A DNA stretch of 64,000 nucleotides from Krasilnikovozyma curviuscula (GCA_014825775.1 MVAQ01000008.1:124001-188000), one strand, 5' to 3'. Shown: positions 10,640-22,286, counted from the first letter of the stretch. A program made the numbers and translations. The notes: generated by a model not told the origin, from the letters alone.

Positions 10640-12982
10640 TTATACTTGACCGACCGGAAGCACACTAACGGTACCTTCTTCCTTATCCTCAACAATGTCC
10701 TTGAGGTCGTGGCCACCCAATCCGTTGGCAGCTTGGCGGATGTGCTCTCTACGGGCGGCTTCATCTTGATCACCAAAGAGGATGTCGATCGCTTCCATCG
10801 ACAAGCCTTTGGTCTCTGGGCAGGTAAACAGGTGGAAGGAGGCCAAAGCGTTGAACATGGCGATAATCTGCAAAATTGGAAAAGTCAGGGACAAGTTTTT
10901 CGACGGAAGATGAGGCAGACTCAAACTTACGATCCACCACTTGTATCCAATTCTGTTGAGGGCAATTGGGGTAACCGTCGAGATGACATAGTTCATCAGC
11001 CATTGGAACGCGATGGCGATCGAGATACCCATTGACCTAAAGACGAACAGAGATGATGACATGAGTTGGAGAAGAAAAAGCTTCAGAAGGGCAATATTCT
11101 ACTGACCTGTAGCGCTGAGGCCAGATCTCGGCAGCGTATGTCCATGGAATTGGACCATAAGAGAACGCGTAGACAGCAATGAAAAGGTATAGCACTGTTC
11201 GAATAGATAAATATTAGCAATCGAATGGAAGAAGGATGTGATGGAACCAACTTACTCGCCGCAGCTGCGTTAGCAGACGCTGAGTGAGCAACCACCTTGT
11301 GCGATAAAAGCCCAGCAAAGATAGCCATGACTACGACTCGAGAGACGTTGGCGGTGTGGAGAATAGTCTTCCTGCCGAAGCGTTCCGAGATGAAAAAGAT
11401 GAAAAGTGGTGTGCAAACCACTTTTATCGCTCCAAAAATACCAGAAGCATATAGGGACGCTGAACCACTGAATCCGATGGTTCCAAAGATAGTCGGGCCG
11501 TAGTATAAAATACTGTTGTGCCCAGTAAAAATCTGGAAGAAGACGATACCGAGAGCAGCATTAAATCGCTTCGCGTTGCCCTTTTTGAAGAGTTCTTTCA
11601 AGCTATTAGAGAATATAAAGATGCTGTCAGCATTTGCGAAGAGTATGAGGTGAAACCCTAAGGGCGAGGGACTCACGTAACGCCTGAAGTTGCCGACAGT
11701 TCTTCTTGCAACTGGGCTTCAATCTCAGCAAACTCCATCAAGACGCTCTCATCGTACTCCGTCTTTCCACGGTAGTAAGCAAGGGTGGCCAAAGCTTCTT
11801 CGTTTTTGCCTTTGGCAGCCAACCACCGAGGCGATTCTTTGCAGAAGAACATTCCGACGAAGAGGAGTCCGCCTGGAATACATTGGAGAGCAAGGGGGAT
11901 ACGCCATTGAAGAACCCCTTTTTGGTGAATGGAGCTTCCGTACGCAGCTTCAGAAAGATGGAGAAGTCTCAATGACACGTTCATAGAGCGAACTGCAGAA
12001 GTAAAAGGAGTTGAGACGTACCGAAGTAAGCAATCATACCACCGATAACGAGCCAGAACTGGAACATAGAGGTGCATGCATTTCTGAACTGAGCAGGGGC
12101 AATTTCATTTGTGAAAGCTAAGGGCATATCAATGGGTCAGCTGGAGTACAGGTCAATGAAGAGAGGGAGCTTCGTACCAGGAGCCATAGCAGACATGAAA
12201 CCAACGCCCAAACCCGCAATGACACGACCAGCATAGATGAAAGCAACGTTACTAGTGCTGACGATTTGGAGGATACCACCGAGAATGAAGATCAATGAAC
12301 CCATCTACAGGCACAAAGTCGACGTGTAAACATGTCAGTCCGGCTTTTACGAAGACACCCACAGCTAGACGAATAGCATGGTGCACAGATACGGAATGAT
12401 ACGCAGGATAATTAAGCAGACTTACTTGAAGACCTCTTTTACGGCCAATGTAGTGCACTACGAAAGCACTTCCCAGAGATGCAAAGAAACATCCGGCGAA
12501 GAGGACGGAGACTAGCGATGCCAGTAGCGTAAGGATCAGTCAGTATATCAACAGTAACCTTCAGTAGATACATAGCATAGACCTACCGACGTTGGACGAT
12601 AGACTGGCTTTGGCAGCGGCGCTGGGTGTCGCAGTGCCGAAGAATGACTTAAGGAAACTGGGAAGGACGACAACACCTCCAGCTACAATAATACAGAAAA
12701 CAAGTATCAGAATGCTGTGAAAGGTGTTGATGAGAATAGACATTTGAGCGACTGACCAACGCCAGCTGTACAGTTGTAAACAGGGTAAGAAAAACGCTTG
12801 GTCAGCAGTGAACCCTTATTATTTGTGACTATTTGTCTGCTTACTATCGTATCCAAGTGTCATGCCTCCTAAGGAAGCGATGGAGATGGCCAGATAAGCT
12901 CTAAGAGAAACGAACGGTGAGTAACAGAGATACCGAAATGTAGAAAAGTGAAAACACACCTTCTGTTTTCGTGGAACGACAT
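10640..12982 (-). CDS. MFS transporter of the sugar-porter family in the aromatic cluster
   Basis: A 12-TM plasma-membrane symporter of the sugar/quinate/polyol porter family. The start is ATG 12982 in a 25-nt exon (MSFHENRR) that splices to AYLAISIASLGGMTLGYDT, the usual first TM of this family. Later motifs are HYIGRKRG, GRVIAGLGVGFMSAMAP, KESPRWLAAKGKNEEALATL, FFQIFTGHNSILYYGPTIF, ERFGRKTIL, IPWTYAAEIWPQRYRSMGI and FTCPETKGLSMEAID. The cytosolic tail ends VLPVGQV at TAA 10640-10642. The central loop and PETKG place it in the Sugar_tr family. Its substrate cannot be read from the sequence. It is transcribed divergently from the FAD monooxygenase across 372 bp, so an aromatic or quinate-like acid is a reasonable guess, but hexose or polyol remains possible. 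The shared promoter holds the 22-bp element at 13211-13232. Confidence 0.88.
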
Positions 12983-13210
12983 CGTTCTCAACTTTTGTAA
13001 CGGAAAACGGAGAGATGGGAGCTCTGGTCAACAGGGAAATCTCTTTTATATTCTCAGCTGCATTTCAAAGAGTCAGGGTGGCGAAGAAGTTGATAAGGGG
13101 TTTGTCCGCGTCCTGTCCTGCACCGTCCGTGACCCGACAGCCTTTTTTTTCTCCTTTTGGGCAAGTTTTGGCACCAGACGTTTTCTCTTACGCACTCTTA
13201 TCTGGAAGCC

Positions 13211-13232
13211 TTCGGAAATGAAGGATATCACG
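13211..13232 (+). promoter_or_regulatory. Bipartite cluster element, copy A
   Basis: TTCGGAA, five variable bases, then GGATATCACG. The identical two halves with the same 5-bp spacing recur at 17056-17077, upstream of the gentisate dioxygenase. TATCTGGA also precedes both copies, by 4 and 6 bases. This copy lies between the transporter (start 12982, minus) and the monooxygenase (start 13355, plus), 123 bp from the latter. A CGG half-site fits binding by a Zn2Cys6 protein such as the one encoded at 19196-22286; that link is inferred. Confidence 0.6.
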
Positions 13233-13354
13233 CGAGGATGGGATGGGAAAGAACGACGAAATAGCGCCCCCAGAATCACCCTTTTATTGACAACTGACTT
13301 GACCTAAACTCCAACATCTGAACACTTTCCTTCTCCTGCTCCAGTTTCTTCGCT

Positions 13355-15187
13355 ATGCCTATCGCAATCAATCCCGAAAAGCAACATGTCATCATCGCTG
13401 GGTAGAGCTCGTCTCCTTGAATCTCGTGTGGTCCTCTTTCTTGTACTGACTCACCTACCTCTGCCCCAAGTGGTGGTCTCGTCGGACTTGTGTTAGCCCA
13501 AGGTTTGAAGAAGAGAGGAATTTCTTACAAGGTGTATGAAAGACATGAAAACACTGATGGCAGGTCTCAAGGTTGGGCGATTAGTGAGTTCCTACCGTTT
13601 CTTCTTACACGGTTAGCTAGGATACAGTTGTCTTCCTAACACAATCTCCATTTCTATTATTTCTCTAGCTCTCCATTGGATCCTCGATGCGCTGAGGCAG
13701 ATGTTGCCAGATGATCTCGTAGCCAAGCTCAAAGGTGTAAGCACTTGTCTAGCCAACATTTCCTTGCTCAAGTAGTCGACTGATTCTCGATTTTGCACTT
13801 CCAACTCTATTCGACAGACCGCCGTTGACCCTTTCTTAAGAGACGACGAAGGCCACTTCCTCGTCCTCAGTGGAAGCGACTGCTCAACCCTCTACCACAT
13901 TCCTCCCTCCAAGGAGCGTCTCAGAGCTAACAGGTCCAAGCTCCGCAGCCTTCTCTTGACTGGTCTTGACATAGAGTATGGAAAGGAATTCGTAAGCTCT
14001 GAAGTCACCGAAGACGGAGTCATTGCAACTTTCAAAGACGGTTCCACTGCGACCGGTACAATCTTGGTTGGAGCTGATGGAAACCACAGTTTAGTCAGAG
14101 AGTTCTTGGTAGGAAAGGAAAAGGCTCAACTGAACCCTATTCGTAAGTATCTCCTCTCCTAATCATCTGAGTCAAGTACAGAGGAACTGGAGCTAAATTG
14201 AGTTTACTCTTGTCACGGCGCAGCTGTGGTGACTTTCGGTGTGGTTCAAACTGTAACACCAGAGCAGGCTGCTCCATTCAGGAAACTCGATCCACTGCTA
14301 TTCCAAGTTGTCCACCCAGATACTCACGTCTTTATTTGGTACTCAGTCCAAGTCAGTTGACGTCAGTGTCCACCCAGACTAGATTGTAATTGCTGACTTC
14401 CTCCTCCTCATCCTCTTCTTTAGTCAATCAGTGAAGATCAACAAACGATTGAGCTCCTGACAATGGTCGCTCATGAAGTCAAAGATCCCTCCAAGGAACT
14501 TCCTACCAGTGCGACTTCTTTGGAGAAGATCAAGGATATGAAGAAGATGACGGATGATTTCGCTGAACCATTGCGATCTCTGATCAGAAATATTCCAGAG
14601 GATGATAAACTCAAAGTGAGCCGCTTCTTCTGACTAAATTTGAGAAGTCGGGTGTGCGACTGACGATCATATGAACTGTGTTCAGGTCACCACTATTTCT
14701 CTTGCTGATTGGATTCCACCAAAGTGGGACAACCACGACAGAGTAACCCTCGCAGGAGATGCTACTGGTCCAATGACGATGTATCGAGGTCAGCTTGTGG
14801 CCCATTCTCTTAGTTTACCAGCTCTGATCAGTATACTGAACTTTTGTTGACGACACTTCCCCCATATCAGGCGAAGGTGTCAACCACGGCATGCTCGATG
14901 CGGCTTGCTTGGTCTCTGCCATTTCTAAGATTGAGACTGGGGAATTGACTCGGAAAGAGGCCCTTGATATGTACGAGACGGAGGTCCGTGAGAGAAGAGA
15001 GGTTGCGATCCCTCTCAGTAGACAAGCTGCGCTTGATGCTTCAAGAGGTATCCCTCGTAAGTCCATACCTTTTTCTCCTTGCGCTTCCAGTACCAAGAAT
15101 TAACTCTGCTATTCTTTCCCACTAGCACCTGACTCCCCGTTGATAGGTGGAAGGTTCGCTCCCAAAATCGCTTCTGCAACTTTCTGA
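13355..15187 (+). CDS. FAD-dependent aromatic-ring monooxygenase
   Basis: Group A flavoprotein hydroxylase that uses NAD(P)H and O2 to hydroxylate a phenolic or benzoic substrate. Exon 1 ends in the Rossmann motif IIAGGGLVGLVLAQGL (the split glycine codon crosses the first intron at about 13403). Then come YERHENTDGRSQGWAI, the DG motif region TILVGADGNHSLVREFLVG, and the second FAD motif VTLAGDATGPMTMYRGEGVN followed by HGMLDA. The C-terminus is FAPKIASATF, TGA 15185-15187. These three motifs are direct evidence of the fold; the last has GDATG where many relatives read GDAAH. Size (about 420 aa) fits single-component hydroxylases. Because the neighbour is a gentisate dioxygenase, the likely product is gentisate, from 3-hydroxybenzoate, salicylate or a similar acid; this is inference. 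A shared promoter with the transporter implies co-induction. Confidence 0.88.
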
Positions 15188-15471
15188 GCAGTATCCATAC
15201 TTCCCCCGTCCCTCATATCTTGAACTTTGTTTTTCTTCGTGTGAAGGCAATTCTATTATAAGTTCATTTTCAATGACATTCAAGTTCACGAAAGACCGCT
15301 CCATCACATTGACCAAAATGTGCAATGAACCCCATAGCGCTTCGCACCGTGATATGGATTTGTAACACGCCGCTCAGTCGTTGCGCCAGATCAACCGTGC
15401 CTAGCAATTCAGCAGAAACTTCGAGAGACAAAAGATTCATATAAATTCTTCCAATGAAAGCGGTACAGTTT

Positions 15472-16898
15472 CTATGGTCTAGCGTAGTATTCTGGTGAAT
15501 CCTCCTCGAACGTCGCGTAGAAACCCAAGTTGTCAAGCGCAGCTTTGTCGGAATAGTTGAAGAGATACCCGGGTTCGCTAGATGTCGCGGTGTGAACGAA
15601 GTGGTAGAAAGAAGGGATAACGAAAGTGTCGCCTTTTGCCCAGGTTATGACTTGTTTCTCGTTGGTCTTGAAGCTGGTGATAGTTGTTGAGCCCTGGCCA
15701 GAAATCTGTAACGGGAAGCGCCGGATGAGAATCCAAACGATCACTTAGGGCTTGAAGGGAAGGTGAACCACTCACACAGTGAAGAATATTGTTACAAGTC
15801 TCCTGGATAGGCTTGCTCGTAGCTCCGGAGTTGACTCGTGTTGCGTATGCAGCGATAGTACGAGAGACGTGCTTGAAAGGCATCGCATCGTTTAGGTACT
15901 CAAGTCTGACTGACTCCCCAGCGGTGGCATCAAGCTTAGCTTTCATATCGATCCACTTGTCTAAGGAAATCAAACGGTGTAAGGACGTGTGGGTGAATCA
16001 TTCGACAGCGATACAAACTCACATTGATTGTGTGGATGAGGATCTGGAATAGACTCGTGATAACGTTTTCCACCTCCAGCAGGGTGTTGCATCAGTCGGG
16101 TTTGGAAGTTCTGTACGAAAAAAGCAGCTTCAGTAGGGAATATGAACTCTTCAATGGGACGAGACTTACGATTGGGAAGTTTCCTTCGAAGAGAGGTTGA
16201 TCTAACCCGTCAAGCCAGATGGCAGGTTGATCGCCGCCGTTATGATGGTCGTGCCACTTGAACTGGGTAGTAAGAACGAGATCACCTGGCTCCATGAGAC
16301 TTTGCTTTCCGTCGACGGCAGTATAAGTCTGCGAAATTTAGCTGTCAGATACAGCGCGGATACGCAGCTTGAGAGCGCAACTTACACCGTTACCCTCAAT
16401 GAAAAGTCTAATGGCGAAAACAGTGTGACGATGACATAGTGCCTTCTCTCCAGGAAGGAGCAGTTGATATGCAGCCAAGATAGAGTCAGTAGTGTAAGGA
16501 CTAAATGATTAAAGCTATTAGTCTCTGGGTCACGCATCGAAAGAGCTGAGGCTTACTTACCATCTCTTCATACCAGGGTTAATCATGAGCATAGCTCTCC
16601 TCTCAGCTTCAGCGGGTGTAGTGGAGCCGGCACTGGCTAAGATGACGGGTCTGAGCTCCTTGTAGTTCCAAGCGTAAGGGATGCAGTCCGAGTTTGGGGT
16701 ACCGTCAAATGCTCTCATCTCATTGTGCCAGAGAGCTCTGAGACCGAGGTCTGGAAGCTCAGAAAGGAACTTCGCTCTGAAGACGTGGTCGACATCTGCT
16801 GCTGCTGCGTCGAGCCCAGCCGTTGCCATTTGCTTTCGACCTTCGATGGTGGGTGCTGCTGGAGCAGCGGGAAGTTCTGGAAGAGGTGGAATAGCCAT
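15472..16898 (-). CDS. Gentisate 1,2-dioxygenase-like cupin enzyme
   Basis: Fe(II) extradiol-type ring-cleavage enzyme that would open gentisate to maleylpyruvate in the cytosol. Reading from ATG 16898 ([16 protein letters not shown]), the protein has [58 protein letters not shown], and the first cupin with [20 protein letters not shown], whose clustered histidines are the expected iron ligands. It then has a proline/histidine stretch [19 protein letters not shown] and a second cupin with [20 protein letters not shown], ending YYARP at TAG 15472-15474. The ELRP and AEAERR blocks followed by NPG are characteristic of bacterial and fungal gentisate dioxygenases; 1-hydroxy-2-naphthoate dioxygenase is the nearest alternative. 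Several 50-70 nt introns interrupt it. A copy of the shared bipartite element lies 158 bp upstream of the start. Confidence 0.85.
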
Positions 16899-17055
16899 TG
16901 CTGATAAGATAGCTGGGCTGAGGAGAGATCAGGTGAAGAGGTTTGGCGGTAAAACAGGCGAAGTGAATGAAGATAGAGCTTCTAAGGTGGACGTGGTAGG
17001 TCAAAATACTGGAGCATGAATTCTACTTTGTGCACACCACATATCTGGACGCATT

Positions 17056-17077
17056 TTCGGAAAGAGGGGATATCACG
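17056..17077 (+). promoter_or_regulatory. Bipartite cluster element, copy B
   Basis: TTCGGAA-N5-GGATATCACG, matching copy A at 13211-13232 in both halves and in spacing. It lies 158 bp upstream of the minus-strand gentisate dioxygenase start at 16898, so it is inverted relative to that gene. The same orientation relative to transcription is seen for copy A and the minus-strand transporter. It is the only other occurrence I noticed in the window. Confidence 0.6.
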
Positions 17078-17351
17078 GTTTGAGCGCTACCGGGTATACA
17101 GGAAAGAACGCGGATCGCAGTGAGCTAGTTGATTAGCCAACCGCCACACACGGAGATCCTTAATACTGATACACTTCCTAGTGAGACTAATGCTGAGATT
17201 CATAAAGATTTCTTCTTCTGCTGTTACTGGGGTAGAGTCTAGGGCGAGGGTATTTGTTTGCTTTTCTACGATTTCACATTCTGATGTGACTAAGTATGCC
17301 TTCCGGAGTACACATTACGGACCGTATAGCAGAGATCAAGATCAAGCTAAT

Positions 17352-18879
17352 CTACTGTGTATCTCCACCTGTTGTGGAGCATATGAAATCCAGCAGAATC
17401 CTACCCTGAAGATCATCCTCCGTACCGATGCTCAGAACATTGCTGATGTGATTATGGCCCTTGACGACAGTCATCAGCGGCAGGCTTCCCAAAGGCGAGC
17501 TTTTGCTTCTATACGCATTAAAGAAGAGGATATTGGCGTCTGTGATCTCTTTCGTCTCTAGCTCGCCGACGCAGAGGAGCGTCTTGAGTTTGGAAGAGTC
17601 GACAGAAGGATGGCCTAAGGGGAGGTTGGAAACTAGACCAACCGATGAGAATGGTGTCCAGATACCGGGATCATCAGATCTTTGAAGAGAGCCGTAAAAC
17701 AACCAGTGCAAAGATCAGTAATCGACGAAGTGCGCGCTGCTTCGGCGAGGGCGTACACACCCAAAATATTCACGCAGAGTTTCTGCACGACGAGCTTTTG
17801 TGTGGTCGAATGAGAAGGGAGCGGAAAGGTAGACGACACCCGCTGGTAGAGGGACAGGGGTTTCCTCCCTTGCCGGATCTCCCACAGCGTATACTGTAGA
17901 TAATACAGCACAGATCTTTCAGAGTGACGCCCAATCAAATCGAATCGAGAAGACATACAATTGGTTGCGATGTGAGCAGCTCCCGAACTTTGACCGATCA
18001 AGACAACATTGTTGACATCTCCGCCGCCATTCTCAGGCTTCGATATGTTGTCATGCACCCACTTTCGGAGGTGCCCTACATCGTCCCTTTGAGGATGGAA
18101 GATAAAATGTTTATTCAGCTGTTCATGAAGTAAGATGAGAGTGGATGAGGATCTTGAGACTAACCCTCCGCTGGGATACTTGGCCCCGGCACCGACTAAC
18201 TGGTAATTAGCGCAGATGCATATCATTCCCTTTGAAGCGAAGTAGTTTCCTATACACCACAAAAATCGTCGAAAGAGCACATTCAAGTCAGTGTGTGGTT
18301 GGTTAGTCGGACAGAGATGGTGTTTCTCACCGATATTGGCGTAGTTTTCCTCCGTCCAAGATTTATCACCAGCGAAGAAACCTGTCAAGTTTAAGACTGT
18401 ATCAGAGTTTGTCCCACGTTATCAGAGGAACTAGATAGATGGCGTTGACTCACCACCACCATGAAGGTAGACCACGACTGGTGGAGGCGAGGCGGGTTTC
18501 ATAATCGGAAGGTAAATCTGTATCACAGTAGTTTCTTAGTTATTACCATTCGGCAATGGCGAGTGTGTGGATACTTGAGACTTACATCCATCACATTCCG
18601 AGCAGCCGGGCCGTAGGAGACGCCACTGATAGGCTGAATGGCCAACAGCTTCTGACGAAGCCGATCGTACGTCTTCTTGTAGATAGCATATGTAGCCTGC
18701 TCGTCAACAACCAGACAGGGTTTAGAGTAGAAAGGCAGATGAAATTTAAGAAACCACCACAGCAAAGACGGGAGATAGGGAAGGCCACTCACGTCGGCAG
18801 TTGGTCCGATCCAAGGAGTCCCAATTTCGAGAAGTTTCTTCTTTACTTCAGCTAAGTCTTCAGCAGCTTGAGAATCCAT
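17352..18879 (-). CDS. Alpha/beta hydrolase, HSL/carboxylesterase type
   Basis: Serine hydrolase, probably an esterase or amidase. From ATG 18879 the protein begins MDSQAAEDLAEVKKKLLEIG. It then has ATYAIYKKTYDRLRQKLLAI, the oxyanion-hole block PPPVVVYLHGGGFFAGD, MICICANYQLVGAGAKYPSG, and HLRKWVHDNISKPENGGGD. The nucleophile elbow is VVLIGQSSGAAHIATN (GxSxG) and the C-terminal catalytic His region is VVKGHNHISNVLSIGTEDD, ending TAG 17352-17354. HGGG plus GQSSG is the signature of the hormone-sensitive-lipase-like family, which includes kynurenine formamidases and aryl esterases. The roughly 340-residue size agrees. It lies in the gentisate block between the dioxygenase and the Zn2Cys6 regulator, and diverges from the regulator by about 315 bp. 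A role in releasing an aromatic acid from an ester or formyl-amide would make sense but is unproven. Confidence 0.82.
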
Positions 18880-19115
18880 ATCGTGTGGGAGTTGAAAGAC
18901 AGCATGTCGAGAAAAAAAAAACATACTGGGGTGTTTGGGCGTGATACGACAACCTCCCCGTCCCTTCCGGCCAGTCGGAATTTCTTTGATTTCAGCTCGA
19001 CAAATTAGTGGTTGGACTTTCATTGGTTTCAGTGAGTGTTTTGATAAGAATTTTGATCTAGTCTGGCTTTTCACCTGCTTGCATCGAAGCATCGGAGCTC
19101 TCAGGGAGAATATTT

Positions 19116-19136
19116 CGTGATAGGAACGTTTCCCGC
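19116..19136 (+). promoter_or_regulatory. Weak relative of the cluster element (reverse orientation)
   Basis: In the promoter shared by the hydrolase and the Zn2Cys6 regulator the sequence reads CGTGATA, seven bases, then TTCCCG. The reverse complement of the strong element reads CGTGATATCC-N5-TTCCGAA, so both edges resemble it but the spacing is one base short and the centre differs. I list it only as a possible degenerate site. Confidence 0.2.
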
Positions 19137-19195
19137 TGATCGTTTCCGACATGCAAAGAGTTTGACCACCGACCACGACCCGGGTTATTATCTGA

Positions 19196-22100
19196 ATGTC
19201 GACGAAACCTCCCGTAGAATATCGCAGAAAGAGGTCTTCTAAAGCCTGTGGGACATGTAGGCAGAAAAAGGTATGTAAACAGGGATCGTTTTGCTCTTGC
19301 CGCCTGGCTGCAATCTGATGAACTCTCTTTCTCAGGTCAAATGTGACGGCTCGTTTCCATGCAGCCACTGTATCGCATATGGGGAAAACTGCCAGTTTGA
19401 CGATACCACTCAACGGCCTGACCTCCTGAGAAGGTGATTTACGGCTTTTATTTCCATGAGCTTCGGAGTGACGCCGGTAGTGTTCTCAGTGCTGATATAA
19501 TCTTTGTGATTTGGAGCAGTTTTCAAGCACTGGAGCAACGCTTCAATCAGCTCGAGTCCATGCTGCTAGAGCATGGTTTCCAGGTTCCAGCTCCGCTGTC
19601 TTCCCACCAGGAAGTTCCAGTGCCAATAAACGGTGTTGCACTCAATTCTTCCACCACCTCAGAGCGACAAAGTGAAGAAAGGGAAGCCGAAGGCAGCGAT
19701 GCTGGAAGTAGCGAAAATGGTGATGATGGAGACAACAGAATGGAGTTGGTGGACGACGAGCAGGTCGGTAGGAAACAACTGATGGGTGATTCAAAGGGGC
19801 ACCTGAGGTATTTAGGTAAGATCTTCATCTTTCTTGGATTTCTAGCCTTTCTAGGTTCTTACTCTCACCCATGCGCATCCCTTTCCCAGGTCCCGCATCA
19901 ACAACCACCATCTTAACTCAGATGGACGCCCAACATCGTCATGAAACTGCTGATCCGCAGAAATCACTCAATACGCCATGGGTCCTCTCCAACCTCGGCC
20001 TCACTCTCGGTCCTTCTTTGCCCAAGATATCCGACCTCCAGTGGCCAGACGATGACCTCCAGGAAACTCTGGTCACCGCTTACTTTGAGAATGTCCACCC
20101 CGTCTTCCCTATCCTCTTCAAGCCAGCCTGGATGCGTCGCTTCAGGGCATTGAAAGGGCAAAAGCTAGATAACTCCAGTGACGGGTTGTTTCTGGGGGAG
20201 GTTTTTGCTGTGTTCGCGATCGGTAGCTTGCTTGTTGATGATCCCAGAAATCGGACCGACGGAGGATTCGGTAGTGACAAGAACAAGTCGACGTTCTCTA
20301 CTTCCAGCACTTGGAAACTTGGGTTCTCTAAACTCTCTGGTGAAGGTCGTGTTGGTGATGCTCCAGCGTCCAACATCTACAAAGCTGGATTGAGGTACTA
20401 CGGTCAAGCTCATATACTCATCCAACGTAAGTCTGTAATTTCTCACCTTCACATGACTCTGGCGCCAACGTTATGTCATTTTGTTTTTTTTTAAGATCGT
20501 CCCAACGATTCTGTTCTCTCGCGCTGTCAAGTTCAAGGCCTCTTTGCCTTCTTCCTCTGTGGATCCAACTGTCCAGCTCGAGGTTGGATCGTCTTGGGGA
20601 CCGCTCTGCGTGTAGCCATCGACATGGGCTGCCATAGGAATTTATCGAACCTGAAACTACCACCGATTGAGAAGGAGAAGAGAAGGCGAATCTTCTGGAC
20701 TCTGTACATCATGGACAGGATGCTCGGTGCCAGTCTGGGGAGACCACCAGCTATCGAAGACTACTGCATCGATCAGGACCTACCGTCCGACTGCTCGGAG
20801 GAAGATCTGGAGCTTTGGGCTGCTGGGAAAGCCCCCTCACCCAAGTTGTCGTCCGAAAACCCGTCGTGAGTAGTGGCAGCCTTTACGTTCTTGTAGACAC
20901 GCCATTAACACGTGTTTGACCATTCGCGGCAGGATGATGAGCGGCTTCATCTCTCTTATCTTCTTACACCGCATCACGGGGGAAATCTCCCGTACTCTAA
21001 CACTACATGATCGCAACCGACCAAAGGGAGAGGCCTCCTCAGCATCAGCAGAAGACCTGCAGCGAAAAATGAGAGTTCACGAGGTCGCGCTGGACGAGTG
21101 GTTCAAGGACCTTCCAGCACATATCTCCAGTGATCAAAGCAGCAATCCTGTATTTCAACTTCAGAGGACTACAGGTCAGTGATTTCAGCCAAATTCTCAT
21201 TTTTTGCGCTCCTCGTCTGATGTGCCATTGTTTACCTATAGCGCTTTGCTGTTTCTCAACGGTGATGCTGCTTCTAAATTTACCGCTGCTTCCGAGCAGA
21301 GGTCAAGCTCATTCAGAAGTGGAGCTGCTAGCTTTGGCTCGATGTGTGAGAGTTGCAACAGGTCTGGTATGTCAATTTTTCTTGTTTCAACTCAGTATGA
21401 CAATACTGAGTTCCCCTCTTCGTCAGATCGCGATGGCTCCTCAAGTCCAAGTTGTACCACCCTCGCATTATCTGCTCGACTATACTCAGCACTTGATGAC
21501 CTCAGGTGCACTGCTCCTCCTAATCATCTCTCAAAGTAAAATGCAGGATGTCGAACTGATGGCTCGCACTAAGCTTGAAGTTGGCAAAGCGCTGAATGGC
21601 CTCTCGGTGATTGGAACGCGGTTTGTGGGAGGTCAAGCTTGCACGGAGATGCTCAATGGGTTCAAGTCGAACATGGATAAGTGGGCGAGTGGTAAGGAGA
21701 AGAGGGCGACACAACAAAAATCTCAGTGAGTGTTCCTGTTCTTGCTTTTGGCACATTGACCTGATATCCTGCTGTCACTTGTCACAGAGTGGAGTTTCAA
21801 CAGCAGCAACAGCAACGATTGTCACCTCAACAAAAAAATTCATTCACATTCCCTGGTCTCCCTCCACCTGCGATCACTTCGTCCTCTTCGCAATCCACGA
21901 CCAGTTCCTCATCTCATCGCTTCCACCCCTACGCTTCATTCAATAGATCCCCTCATCCAGAAACACCTGTGCATACAACTCTTCCGCAATCAGATACACG
22001 CAATGTCTCTTCATCACAGGTGTCACCATCGCTCATGTTCTCAACGGGACTATCGCCCTCTGCTTCCGCCATCGTTCACTCCCAGTTCTCCAGCAACGAT

Positions 22101-22286
22101 ACAGCGTTCTTCACCGGGATCGACGCGCTTACTTCTTTCAGTGACGCCAACTTCCAAGACAATGACGATCTGTTCAATACAATATTCACATCGTTACAGG
22201 ACGATAATGGAGCCGGATTGGACTGGAACTCGTTGGATAGTTGGATGGCTGAGAATATGAAAAACACGCAGGATCAAACTGTGTAG
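19196..22286 (+). CDS. Zn2Cys6 transcription factor with fungal-specific TF domain
   Basis: Nuclear DNA-binding regulator. ATG 19196 starts MSTKPPVEYRRKRSSKACGT. The binuclear cluster is C-X2-C-X6-C-X5-C-X2-C-X7-C, split by an intron after RQKK and resuming VKCDGSFPCSHC. A heptad-like linker (FQALEQRFNQLESMLLEHGF) could dimerise, followed by an acidic stretch. The middle-homology (Fungal_trans) domain contains AYFENVHPVFPILFKPAW, ALRVAIDMGCHRNL, EKRRRIFWTLYIMDRMLGA and GRPPAIEDYCIDQDLPSD. The C-terminus is Gln- and Ser/Thr/Pro-rich (about 21790-22250) and ends WMAENMKNTQDQTV, an activation-domain-like tail. It sits at the edge of the gentisate block and is the obvious candidate regulator of the genes carrying the TTCGGAA-N5-GGATATCACG element. 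The domain assignment is direct; the target assignment is inference. Confidence 0.9.

Noticed and set aside
15270..15536. ORF overlapping the 3' ends of the monooxygenase and dioxygenase
   Set aside because: It runs antisense or out of frame across convergent 3' UTRs with no family resemblance.
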